From the NCBI GenBank assembly GCA_003212535.1, contig QCPO01000006.1, positions 1 to 64,000 of the forward strand: 64,000 nucleotides of DNA, in the 5' to 3' direction. The position numbers were made by a program, and so were the translations under genes. Position 1 is the stretch's first letter. Each line of letters opens with the position of its first letter. This document shows, piece by piece, positions 34,086 to 40,739 of this stretch. The notes beneath the pieces were generated by a model, which ran no database searches, was not told where the DNA came from, and worked only from the letters and a program-made list of their open reading frames with translations. This DNA is from Prochlorococcus sp. AG-436-O11 (lineage in GTDB: Bacteria; Cyanobacteriota; Cyanobacteriia; PCC-6307; Cyanobiaceae).

Positions 34086-34088
34086 CGA

Positions 34089-34131
34089 TTGACAATCGAT
34101 CTAACATAGAGGAACAAAACCCTCTTTTTTA
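34089..34131 (+). promoter_or_regulatory. Island promoter cassette, copy 6
   Basis: TTGACA, ATCGATCTAACATAGAGG, AACAAA, CCCTCTTTTTTA, ATG. Drives the leader peptide and amidotransferase. Confidence 0.7.
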
Positions 34132-34191
34132 ATGTATAAAAGATTTCTTTCTGAAAAGATATTGACTCTTCTTATCTCTTTGATCCGTTAA
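34132..34191 (+). CDS. 19-residue leader peptide, copy 2
   Basis: MYKRFLSEKILTLLISLIR; 14 of 19 residues as in copy 1 (19,821). Its stop directly abuts the next ATG (TAAATG). Conserved leader, swapped downstream gene. Confidence 0.6.
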   Translation: MYKRFLSEKILTLLISLIR

Positions 34192-34932
34192 ATGAAACGC
34201 CTGTTAGTTTTGCAACATGTAGAAATAGAGGATCCCGGTCTTTTTGAACAAATTGCTAAAGAAAGAGATTTAAAAATTGAAATCATCCGTTTAGATAAAA
34301 ACGATAACCTTCCACAAACAAAAGAAGGTGACTTGATATTAATTATGGGCGGACCAATGGGAGTTAAAGATATTGGAAGCGAAAGATATCCATGGCTTAA
34401 ATTAGAAAGAGATTTTGTAAAAAGAGAATTAGAAAATAAGAGACCTATAATCGGTGTCTGCTTAGGTGCTCAGTTGCTTGCGAGTGCTGCTGGAGGAGAT
34501 GTAGAGATTTTAAAATATGGATCGCCTCCAAAAGCATTACCAGAAATTGGATGGTCTCAAATATTTATTAATAAATCAAATAATGAATTTAAAGAACTTT
34601 TTGAAGAGCCTTTTCACGTCCTGCATTGGCATGGAGATAGAATTTTATTACCTAATAAGGCAGTACTCATCGCTAGTAGCGTACGTTGTAAGGAACAGTT
34701 CTTTAGGATTGGTGATTTTGCTTACGGGTTGCAATTTCATATAGAGGCAACAGAATTAATGATAGAAGAATTGATTAAAGAAGATAAAGAATTTATATAC
34801 AGAGCATTGGGCTTAAATGGTCAAAAAATTTTAAGAGAAGAAAATAGAAAATATATTGATAAAACTTTTTTAAAAAGAAGGCTATTAATAAGTAAGCTGT
34901 TTAACTTGTTAAGTGATATAAAGGGAATTTAG
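34192..34932 (+). CDS. Class I glutamine amidotransferase
   Basis: 246 residues, stand-alone GATase1. Nucleophile Cys in PIIGVCLGAQLLASAAGGDV; the His-Glu pair in YGLQFHIEATELMIEEL. LILIMGGPMGVKDIGSERYP is the oxyanion loop region. Hydrolyses glutamine; the ammonia acceptor or alternative activity (for example gamma-glutamyl hydrolase) is unknown. Complete, cytoplasmic, and the main cargo right of tRNA-Pro fragment 9. Translated after the leader peptide. Confidence 0.88.
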   Translation: MKRLLVLQHVEIEDPGLFEQIAKERDLKIEIIRLDKNDNLPQTKEGDLILIMGGPMGVKDIGSERYPWLKLERDFVKRELENKRPIIGVCLGAQLLASAAGGDVEILKYGSPPKALPEIGWSQIFINKSNNEFKELFEEPFHVLHWHGDRILLPNKAVLIASSVRCKEQFFRIGDFAYGLQFHIEATELMIEELIKEDKEFIYRALGLNGQKILREENRKYIDKTFLKRRLLISKLFNLLSDIKGI

Positions 34933-34943
34933 AAAAGATTTAA

Positions 34944-34975
34944 ATGAAACGCTTACTGCTTGCAAGTTATTTCAA
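34944..34975 (+). repeat. MKxLLxxxLY linker, partial copy 4
   Basis: ATGAAACGCTTACTGCTTGC (MKRLLLA), then diverges. Not followed by the promoter cassette. Confidence 0.45.
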
Positions 34976-35005
34976 AAGAGACCTCCACCATAATTTGGGA
35001 ACTAA

Positions 35006-35248
35006 TTACCAAGCAGGTTCAATTTTTATCCATCCCTGAGAAAGTAATCTTTCATATATTTCTCTTGCTAAATCTATATCTACAGAAATTGTTGTTGTCA
35101 TTTTAGGTGGTTCTTTCCCTAATACGCCAACTATTTCTCCAGAGTCAATAAACATATAATCGACAGGTAAATCAATACTCTTATCGTTTTTTATAAACCT
35201 TCTAATCTCTGACCTGTTTGAATTAATTAACCAATAAGATTTAGCCAT
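35006..35248 (-). CDS. DUF1651-like protein
   Basis: 80 residues. SYWLINSNRSEIRRFIKNDK, then VDYMFIDSGEIVG, then the helix AREIYERLLSQGWIKIEPAW. Same architecture as the copies at 35,986 and 22,904 but more diverged, so a separate lineage. Its ATG overlaps the stop of the 51-residue gene upstream (TAATG). Function unknown. Confidence 0.7.
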   Translation of the reverse strand: MAKSYWLINSNRSEIRRFIKNDKSIDLPVDYMFIDSGEIVGVLGKEPPKMTTTISVDIDLAREIYERLLSQGWIKIEPAW

Positions 35249-35403
35249 TAACTAGGTAGCTGATGCGAAGGTGGTGCTTGAAATGTTTTCTTCTTTCTTT
35301 TTGATCTCTTATAAATAACAAATACACCTAAAGCTAATAAAGGAAGTAATAAACCTTCTACAAATAAAGGGAAGTTAATCATAGAAGTTGCAAATATATC
35401 CAT
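35248..35403 (-). CDS. 51-residue single-TM protein
   Basis: MDIFATSMINFPLFVEGLLL then PLLALGVFVIYKRSKRKKK: one helix followed by a positive stretch. Translationally coupled to the DUF1651-like gene. Confidence 0.6.
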   Translation of the reverse strand: MDIFATSMINFPLFVEGLLLPLLALGVFVIYKRSKRKKKTFQAPPSHQLPS

Positions 35404-35468
35404 TTTAATAATGCGATATAAAGTCATAAAAAGCTAATTTAATTAAATTTAGTCGCATAATGGTATTG

Positions 35469-35490
35469 ATTGAAAGTCGATCTAACATCT
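35469..35490 (+). promoter_or_regulatory. Degenerate island promoter half
   Basis: TTGAAAGTCGATCTAACATC matches the -35 and spacer motif, but there is no -10 or ATG at the expected place. Remnant. Confidence 0.4.
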
Positions 35491-35523
35491 ACTTGTATCA
35501 AGTACATTTGTTGGTGAAATTAT

Positions 35524-35622
35524 TTAATTTTTTGGATAGACGCCTAGATATATTATTATCAGGACCATAAGCACGTTTAGAGCAAGTGCAATACGAAATA
35601 AAACCCTTTGATCATTTTGCAT
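35524..35622 (-). CDS. 32-residue single-TM peptide
   Basis: MQNDQRVLFRIALALNVLMV then LIIIYLGVYPKN. Typical small membrane peptide. Function unknown. Confidence 0.5.
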   Translation of the reverse strand: MQNDQRVLFRIALALNVLMVLIIIYLGVYPKN

Positions 35623-35767
35623 TTGATCTTCCAAGTTCTTAATTAAGTTTTAGATGTTTGAATAAGAAAAGATAGTCGAGACAACCGCAAAGCACTTCTA
35701 CTCGAGTAGAAATACCCTTAGTTGTTTTACTATTAGCCAACTGCAACTAGCGATACTTTTAAAAATA

Positions 35768-35856
35768 TTCTATAAATCAATAAATTAGAGAATAATTACT
35801 CTATATATTTAATTAGATAATAATTACTATATATATATATTAAGGAGTAATTTTTT
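35768..35856 (+). repeat. GGAGTAATTTTT-type leader, copy 5
   Basis: Two tandem TTAATTAGA(G/T)AATAATTACT units, alternating TA, then AAGGAGTAATTTTTTATC. The final ATG has become ATC. Confidence 0.65.
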
Positions 35857-35976
35857 ATCGAATTTTTACAGGAGCTTTGGCAGAATCATCATGACCCATC
35901 CCATGCAGCTCTTGGTATAGGTGGAGTAATAGTATTGTTGGTAATTTATAATCGATTACTCAATAAATATCAGTAG
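35857..35976 (+). pseudogene. MADFK-family copy 4 with ATC in place of ATG
   Basis: IEFLQELWQNHHDPSHAALG then IGGVIVLLVIYNRLLNKYQ, 39 codons open. The ribosome site is intact but the start codon is ATC. Translation may be weak (ATC is a rare start) or lost. Confidence 0.5.
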
Positions 35977-35985
35977 TATTTTTTA

Positions 35986-36249
35986 ATGGATAGAGACTCT
36001 AGAAAGGTTACTGAGGAAGCATGGTTAATATGCCCCAACTGGACTGAGGTAAGACGTTTTACAAAGAATAAGAATAATAAGGATAAGTTTTTTGAGTATA
36101 TGTTTGTTGATAGTGGAATTGTTGTTGGTTCTAATGGAGATAAACCACCACTTATGAAAACAAGAAAAGAAATTAAAATAGACGCTGCTCGAAAAGAGTA
36201 CCAAAAATTAATTACTGCAGGTTGGCAGGTTACTGAGCCAAGATGGTAG
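35986..36249 (+). CDS. DUF1651-like protein
   Basis: 87 residues, intact. EAWLICPNWTEVRRFTKNKN, KFFEYMFVDSGIVVGSNGDK and AARKEYQKLITAGWQVTEPR. Nearly identical to the frameshifted gene at 18,408, 17.5 kb away, but its upstream cassette is the MADFK unit, not the DUF1651 leader. So the coding module has moved independently of its 5' region. Confidence 0.72.
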   Translation: MDRDSRKVTEEAWLICPNWTEVRRFTKNKNNKDKFFEYMFVDSGIVVGSNGDKPPLMKTRKEIKIDAARKEYQKLITAGWQVTEPRW

Positions 36250-36269
36250 TCATACTTAGCGACATCAGA

Positions 36270-36315
36270 CAGCAAGGTTATGCAAGGTATAGCAAATCCT
36301 CGCTCATATCTCGCT
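36270..36315 (+). repeat. Arm-type repeat A, copy 5
   Basis: CAGCAAGGTTATGCAAGGTA then TAGCAAATCCTCGC. Not followed by a tRNA fragment, so an element edge may have been deleted here. Confidence 0.55.
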
Positions 36316-36368
36316 TTGCTCCAGATTCAACAGTTGATATATACAACAAAACAAACTTGGTGGCATAA

Positions 36369-36641
36369 ATGGGTTATTGGAAGTATGGAAGCGGAAAAGT
36401 AAATGAACCTTTTGCAAGGTGGTTAAATGTAGCCTTAATAATTTCATTATTAATTACACTTAATGGCTATCCCTCTGTTTGGTTTCTTTTGTCTCTTTTT
36501 ACCACCCCTTTTTTAGTTCTCTATTGTCCAATGACTTTACCTTGTGGTTTCCCATTGATATTTAATTCGTTTTTAATTTTTATTTATAAGTTAATTAAAA
36601 AAAGCGGTTTTCATAAACTTCTGGAATATTATCTTGCATAG
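36369..36641 (+). CDS. 90-residue membrane protein
   Basis: Two hydrophobic helices (NVALIISLLITLNGYPSVWF, LSLFTTPFLVLYCPMTLPC) and a third weak one. Function unknown. Confidence 0.55.
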   Translation: MGYWKYGSGKVNEPFARWLNVALIISLLITLNGYPSVWFLLSLFTTPFLVLYCPMTLPCGFPLIFNSFLIFIYKLIKKSGFHKLLEYYLA

Positions 36642-36698
36642 ATTGATAGATAGATTAAAAAACTTATAAAGAGGTTTAAAAGATAGAATATCTATTGA

Positions 36699-36746
36699 TT
36701 GACAGTCGATCTAACATAGAGGGTAAAACCCTCTTTTTTTTGTGCA
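36699..36746 (+). promoter_or_regulatory. Island promoter cassette, copy 7
   Basis: TTGACA, GTCGATCTAACATAGAGG, GTAAAA, CCCTCTTTTTTTT, then a slightly longer gap to ATG 36,747. Confidence 0.7.
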
Positions 36747-36953
36747 ATGAATGATAGTTTTAAAAAATTTGTATCCATAGGGATAGCTCCTAGAGGAGTG
36801 ATTGCTATTGGACTCGTTCCGATGGGCTTTATTGCTATAGGAGGAGTATCAATGGGGATCATCACAGTAGGTGCTGTTGGAATGGGTTTGATTAACGCTT
36901 GCTTGGTTGGCTGTGGTTTGATCGTATATGGGATAAAAGTAATGGGGCTTTAA
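36747..36953 (+). CDS. Gly-rich repeat protein (IAIG/MG repeats)
   Basis: 68 residues made of about seven 7-8-residue repeats of the type GVIAIGLVPMGFIAIGGVSM. Such hydrophobic Gly-x-x-x-Gly repeats could form packed helices in the membrane or a beta solenoid. Function unknown. Transcribed from promoter copy 7. Confidence 0.6.
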   Translation: MNDSFKKFVSIGIAPRGVIAIGLVPMGFIAIGGVSMGIITVGAVGMGLINACLVGCGLIVYGIKVMGL

Positions 36954-36967
36954 TCTTTGGTAAATAA

Positions 36968-37000
36968 ATGAAATGCGTACTACTTGCACCTATTAGAAGG
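36968..37000 (+). repeat. MKxLLxxxLY linker, partial copy 5
   Basis: ATGAAATGCGTACTACTTGC (MKCVLLAP), then diverges. Located just after a cargo gene stop, like the other copies. Confidence 0.45.
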
Positions 37001-37099
37001 TGAGAACTCTGGAATTATTGATATTTAGATTATTTCTTCATATTAGGTATATTTTTCTCTAAAATTCTGTATGATTTCAAGATATTTGTTTTTTAATCA

Positions 37100-37237
37100 A
37101 TGGATTTATTAACTACAATCACTATAGGTGGATTCAATCCTTCTGCAGCTGCCGTAGGAGGTGCTTTTATGGGTCTTTTTGCCCTTATAGGGATTATTCT
37201 TGGACCAAACTTTAGTAAACTTGACACTGATCAATAA
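37100..37237 (+). CDS. 45-residue single-TM peptide
   Basis: MDLLTTITIGGFNPSAAAVG then GAFMGLFALIGIILGPNFSK. Hydrophobic helix with a short polar tail and a strong terminator after it. The small-peptide-plus-terminator layout resembles photosystem-associated small proteins, but I cannot name it. Confidence 0.6.
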   Translation: MDLLTTITIGGFNPSAAAVGGAFMGLFALIGIILGPNFSKLDTDQ

Positions 37238-37260
37238 ATTTTTTTATAGATTTGAATTAA

Positions 37261-37285
37261 AAGACTCATTAGAGTCTTTTTTTTT
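37261..37285 (+). terminator. Rho-independent terminator
   Basis: AAGACTC-ATTA-GAGTCTT followed by TTTTTTT. Confidence 0.9.
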
Positions 37286-37377
37286 GTGTGAAATTCTATT
37301 AATTTTTTATTATTTAAATCAATAGAATCACTAGAAGGTAATCCAACTAGAGTAGTAGATATTTAATTCACATTTAC

Positions 37378-37533
37378 ATGAACAAAGAAACTCTAATCAA
37401 ACTTGCCCAACCTACTGCAACTTTAGTACTAGCATTATGCGTTTTAAGTATTCCATCTAGAATTTATTTTCCTGATCATTTAAATGTACATATTGATGGA
37501 GGGGCTTTAGGTGTAGATGGTTGTGGTTATTAA
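37378..37533 (+). CDS. 51-residue secreted/anchored peptide
   Basis: MNKETLIKLAQPTATLVLAL then CVLSIPSRIYFPDHLNVHID and a Gly-rich end. Signal anchor plus short outside part. Function unknown. Confidence 0.5.
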   Translation: MNKETLIKLAQPTATLVLALCVLSIPSRIYFPDHLNVHIDGGALGVDGCGY

Positions 37534-37656
37534 TTAGCTGTTCACCTCGGTGAATCTTCTCTATATAAAGGAATAACTAGGCACATTTTAGATCAAACTA
37601 CATCAAACGAGTGCCCCCTAGAGAGCCCCTTTCGCAAAATGAGACAACTAGGCAAT

Positions 37657-37683
37657 AAAAAAGAGAGGTTGGGATCCCTCTCT
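37657..37683 (-). terminator. Terminator linked to tRNA-Pro fragment 10
   Basis: GAGAGG-TTGGGAT-CCCTCTC with an A tract: fully paired, stem differs from other copies. Confidence 0.75.
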
Positions 37684-37702
37684 ATGACTTGGATTCTATG
37701 AG

Positions 37703-37747
37703 TCGGGGCGACAGGATTCGAACCTGCGACCTAGGACTCCCAAAGCA
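37703..37747 (-). repeat. tRNA-Pro 3' fragment 10
   Basis: TCGGGGCGACAGGATTCGAA... with TAGGACTCCC for TAGTGCTCCC. The lectin-pilin gene ends 8 bp to its right. Confidence 0.9.
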
Positions 37748-37754
37748 TTAAGTC

Positions 37755-38726
37755 TTATTCCTTACATGTTGGAATCTCAGCAATACCATCACTGTAATGT
37801 GTGTAGTTATTCCAATTATCTTCCCATGATCCTTCAACCCAAAAACTATTATTAGATGGGTTGGCTAAGGTTATTGAAGAAACATCTTGGTCGATAAATT
37901 TATTCACCAAAGGCAAGGAATCGTCTCTAAGGCCAGTTTTGGGATCAAATCTTCCGTAGGTTTTCTTCATCCCGCTAAAATGACCAGAATCAATTGTCCC
38001 TCTATAAGTTACTTCTTGGCCCGAACTCCATACATATTCCCCTTCTTTTTTTCGATCATTAAGCCCAATCCAAGCTCTTGGGAGGGTATCAGCAGAACCA
38101 TTGATATCTCCAGTAGCGTTATTATAAGTCACTAAATTCTGATAAGAATCGACTACCCATTTGTTTTCATCCTTATCGTTGATCGTAATTAAATGCCCAC
38201 CTAGTTTTCTAGAATTATTTTCTGCATCTTCCCAAGTAGGGCCTTTTACAATGACATATGCAGAACATCCTCTCTCTTTGTATGAATCTTTAACCACAAA
38301 ATTATATTTCTCAAGCTTGGCTTTTAGAGAGACACATTCACTAAACAAACCCTTAATGAAACCACTATAAGAACAATTTATATCACCAGATTCAAAGTTA
38401 TAACTATAAGTTGGTAAATAGTCAGGATTATCAGGAAGAGCTATTATTAAGCCATTTTGAATCTCTCCAAGACAGCTATTATTTTCACGGGTATTTATTG
38501 AATATGAATTTAAATCTAATAGTGTGAAATCTTCTTTTAAACCTAAATCTGAATTTCTAATACATTCAGATTTGATATTTCTGATAGCTTCTCTGGCTGC
38601 AAATGCTCTTGATTTCCTGACAAAACGGTTAAAACCAATAAACCCCAACTGACAAAGAATCGCAGTAATTATTAAAACAACAATTAATTCAATGAGAGAA
38701 AATCCATTTTCTTTCGATTTAAACAT
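37755..38726 (-). CDS. Prepilin-like protein with C-type lectin domain
   Basis: 323 residues. A type III prepilin N-terminus (ENGFSLIELIVVLIITAIL: cleavage after Gly, Glu at +5) gives a pilin helix, followed by a pseudopilin-like globular part to about residue 150. From about 155 a C-type lectin-like domain follows (YVIVKGPTWEDAENNSRKLG, GHLITINDKDENKWV, AWIGLNDRKKEGEYVWSSGQ, final Cys). It should be exported by the type IV pilus/secretion machinery and display a sugar- or ligand-binding tip. The stop abuts a tRNA-Pro fragment, so it is island cargo between fragments 10 and 11. Confidence 0.85.
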   Translation of the reverse strand: MFKSKENGFSLIELIVVLIITAILCQLGFIGFNRFVRKSRAFAAREAIRNIKSECIRNSDLGLKEDFTLLDLNSYSINTRENNSCLGEIQNGLIIALPDNPDYLPTYSYNFESGDINCSYSGFIKGLFSECVSLKAKLEKYNFVVKDSYKERGCSAYVIVKGPTWEDAENNSRKLGGHLITINDKDENKWVVDSYQNLVTYNNATGDINGSADTLPRAWIGLNDRKKEGEYVWSSGQEVTYRGTIDSGHFSGMKKTYGRFDPKTGLRDDSLPLVNKFIDQDVSSITLANPSNNSFWVEGSWEDNWNNYTHYSDGIAEIPTCKE

Positions 38727-38836
38727 TGCTTTAGTTATTTTAAGAAAATTATAGCAATATCATTTATGGGCACATTTTGGGCACTCTATTTTTTAGGTTA
38801 AATATATTATTCGCTGAAACTTATTGCTATAACTGA

Positions 38837-38883
38837 TCGGGGCGACAGGATTCGAACCTGCGACCTAGTGCTCCCAAAGCACT
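38837..38883 (-). repeat. tRNA-Pro 3' fragment 11
   Basis: Exact match to the tRNA 3' 46 nt. Right flank CTAGTGCAGCACTAG, then TTTGACCAC repeats. Confidence 0.93.
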
Positions 38884-38967
38884 AAATAGTTCTAGTGCAG
38901 CACTAGGTTTTCAAGCTATAGCTAATTTATTGCCTGATTTTGCGTGATTTGTCCAGACAATATAAGC

Positions 38968-38993
38968 AACATTTGACCACTATTTGACCACTT
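38968..38993. repeat. Arm-type repeat B, variant TTTGACCAC
   Basis: ACATTTGACCACTATTTGAC then CAC: two direct copies about 100 bp right of fragment 11, at the position where other copies have TTTGTCCGCA. Confidence 0.55.
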
Positions 38994-39036
38994 TGAAGAA
39001 ATAATTAAAATAGATTTAAAAAATAAATTAGTTTTG

Positions 39037-39465
39037 ATGAAAAAATTTCTTTTTCCAGTTGTTTTGCTCCTCTCAATAGCTTCTCTCAAAACTTATGCTG
39101 GAGGTACAGAATACAAAATCAGATTTGCTGGTGGTGGGAATGCATATTGGACAGGTGCAGGTAATAAGTATGCAGTAGTAAAGAAAATGAACGATTCTAA
39201 TTGGTATATAAAACAAACTACTCTTGTTTCAAATATGATTACAGGCTTTGGCAAGTGGTGGGACCATGATGTAATTGCCTCTAGAGCATGTTTGTTGGAA
39301 AAAGATGGTTGGGAGGATTCAAAATCATGTATTAAAGGTGAAGGTGGTCTCCTGGTATTACCGAAAAATAGTGATATAAAAGACTACTCCATTGAAATAA
39401 AATGGAATGAAAATGGTGCAGAGCAGTATGTGAAGTTTAAATTAACTGATGAAAACTTAAAGTGA
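39037..39465 (+). CDS. Secreted hypothetical protein
   Basis: 142 residues from ATG 39,037. Signal peptide FLFPVVLLLSIASLKTYAGG, then a beta-rich mature domain with two Cys (SRACLLEKDGWEDSKSCIKG), likely disulfide-bonded. Sole cargo between tRNA-Pro fragments 11 and 12. Not recognised. Confidence 0.6.
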   Translation: MKKFLFPVVLLLSIASLKTYAGGTEYKIRFAGGGNAYWTGAGNKYAVVKKMNDSNWYIKQTTLVSNMITGFGKWWDHDVIASRACLLEKDGWEDSKSCIKGEGGLLVLPKNSDIKDYSIEIKWNENGAEQYVKFKLTDENLK

Positions 39466-39552
39466 TTTTAAAAAATAAAATTCTTTGTTTAAAAATTAGA
39501 AAGACTTTTGACCACTATTTGAACACATTTCGAGTTGTCATATTTTTGCAAT

Positions 39553-39578
39553 AAAAAAGCGAGTCTGGGTAATTCGCT
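39553..39578 (-). terminator. Terminator linked to tRNA-Pro fragment 12
   Basis: GCGA-GTCTGGGTAAT-TCGC with an A tract. Relative to fragment 5 (GAGA...TCTC) the A to C change is matched by T to G on the other side. Confidence 0.75.
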
Positions 39579-39601
39579 AGTATGAATTGGTTTTGAAATG
39601 G

Positions 39602-39649
39602 TCGGGGCGACAGGATTCGAACCTGCGACCTAGTGCTCCCAAAGCACTT
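39602..39649 (-). repeat. tRNA-Pro 3' fragment 12
   Basis: Exact match to the tRNA 3' 46 nt. Confidence 0.93.
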
Positions 39650-39734
39650 CATAGCTTTAGTGCAGCACTAGCTTTTTAAGCTATAACTATTTTCTTACTT
39701 GTTTTTGCAAGGTTTGTCATGACAAATTAAGCAA

Positions 39735-39758
39735 CATTTGTCCGCAATTTGTCCGCAT
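39735..39758. repeat. Arm-type repeat B (TTTGTCCGCA x2)
   Basis: ATTTGTCCGCAATTTGTCCG then CA; direct 10-bp repeats about 90 bp right of fragment 12. Confidence 0.6.
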
Positions 39759-39950
39759 AATTCAAAGATAAAAATCTCTACCCTTAGCTCGAGGATAGTC
39801 AAAACCTAGTGATAAATACGTATATAGAGATATGTTTATTGCCCTTTTAGGCGATTCTGAGTGGACTTATTTAGTGTGGTTTAGTGATATGAGTGTCTTT
39901 CATTCACATCTAAACTACTATTAAGAAAGTAAAAATATCATTATTTTTAT

Positions 39951-40721
39951 ATGGGATATTGGAGTGATTTTGCTGGTTATGTTTGCATAGTTTTTTATAA
40001 AAAAAGAAAACTTTATAAAATTTGTATTAGCGATGATAAAACAGAAAAATTTCAAGACTTATTGGTGAGCCCAGATTCAACTGAATTAGTTAACTCATAC
40101 TATATTAGTGATTACAAATGGGTTGCAAAATCTTGCAGAGATAAATTAGTAGATAAAGTAAAATACCGCAGTGATTTTTTTAAGTTATCAAAAGAGGATC
40201 TAGAAGAGTTACAAGATTTTTTATCACAAGAAAGGGCTAAATCCAGAGAACAAATAAGGAAAGAAAATGAGTTTGCAAAAAATGTAGAGAAAGAAAAAGT
40301 AAGTTTTAGAGAGAATTTAACCTTAAGAAAAAGAGAATATCGGACATCAAGCAGATACAAGCGATTTGTGATTAGACATAAAAACAAATTAGTTACTGCG
40401 ATTAACTGGATCACGCTAGGTTTTTTATTTGGATTACTATATTTTCCTTTTACAATGTGGATCTTTGTAAAATTAGGAGTACCACCTATTTGGAGTTGGT
40501 ATTACCCCTCTTTGCCTTATTTACTTATTTATTGGGTTCTTTTTTCTTTTAGTTATAAAGCAGATAAACACAATATAGACGACATATTAAAAGATGAAGA
40601 TTTCATAATTAAAGATCGTTTCGAGAATTGGGAAAAGGTAAGACTAGAAAATCCAATTTACAAATTTCCTTGGGAAGACAAGATAATCGAAAAATTCGAT
40701 TTCCTTGGGAGGAAAAGATAA
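39951..40721 (+). CDS. Membrane protein with GIY-YIG/T5orf172-like N-terminus
   Basis: 256 residues. The first 95 resemble the T5orf172 layout: GYVCIVFYKKRKLYKICISD, ELVNSYYISDYKWVAKSCRD and SDFFKLSKEDLEELQDFLSQ, but the usual KIG is KIC. A basic coiled coil (100-140) and two transmembrane helices (INWITLGFLFGLLYFPFTMW, LPYLLIYWVLFSFSY) follow. The arrangement nuclease-like domain plus membrane anchor is unusual. Catalysis is not assured. Confidence 0.55.
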   Translation: MGYWSDFAGYVCIVFYKKRKLYKICISDDKTEKFQDLLVSPDSTELVNSYYISDYKWVAKSCRDKLVDKVKYRSDFFKLSKEDLEELQDFLSQERAKSREQIRKENEFAKNVEKEKVSFRENLTLRKREYRTSSRYKRFVIRHKNKLVTAINWITLGFLFGLLYFPFTMWIFVKLGVPPIWSWYYPSLPYLLIYWVLFSFSYKADKHNIDDILKDEDFIIKDRFENWEKVRLENPIYKFPWEDKIIEKFDFLGRKR

Positions 40722-40739
40722 TCAAAAATTCTATGATAT

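Larger units (their letters stand above)
33931..34132 (+). pseudogene. 3' end of a Cys-containing gene running through the promoter cassette
   Basis: An open frame without start begins at the tRNA fragment (ITQNYWCSEAVIKEARKTQT), continues ICTEKGWYLNETLTTCTAIL and NTIDNRSNIEEQNPLF, and ends at TAA 34,130, overlapping the leader ATG. So the linker and promoter copy 6 are also the 3' coding end of a truncated gene. Suggests the cassette derives from the tail of a gene. Confidence 0.4.

Noticed and set aside
10544-36740. GAGGG...CCCTC plus T tract in the promoter cassettes as terminators
   Set aside because: The hairpin is good only at 36,699; other copies break the stem but keep -35, spacer motif, -10 and the ATG distance, so the promoter reading fits better.
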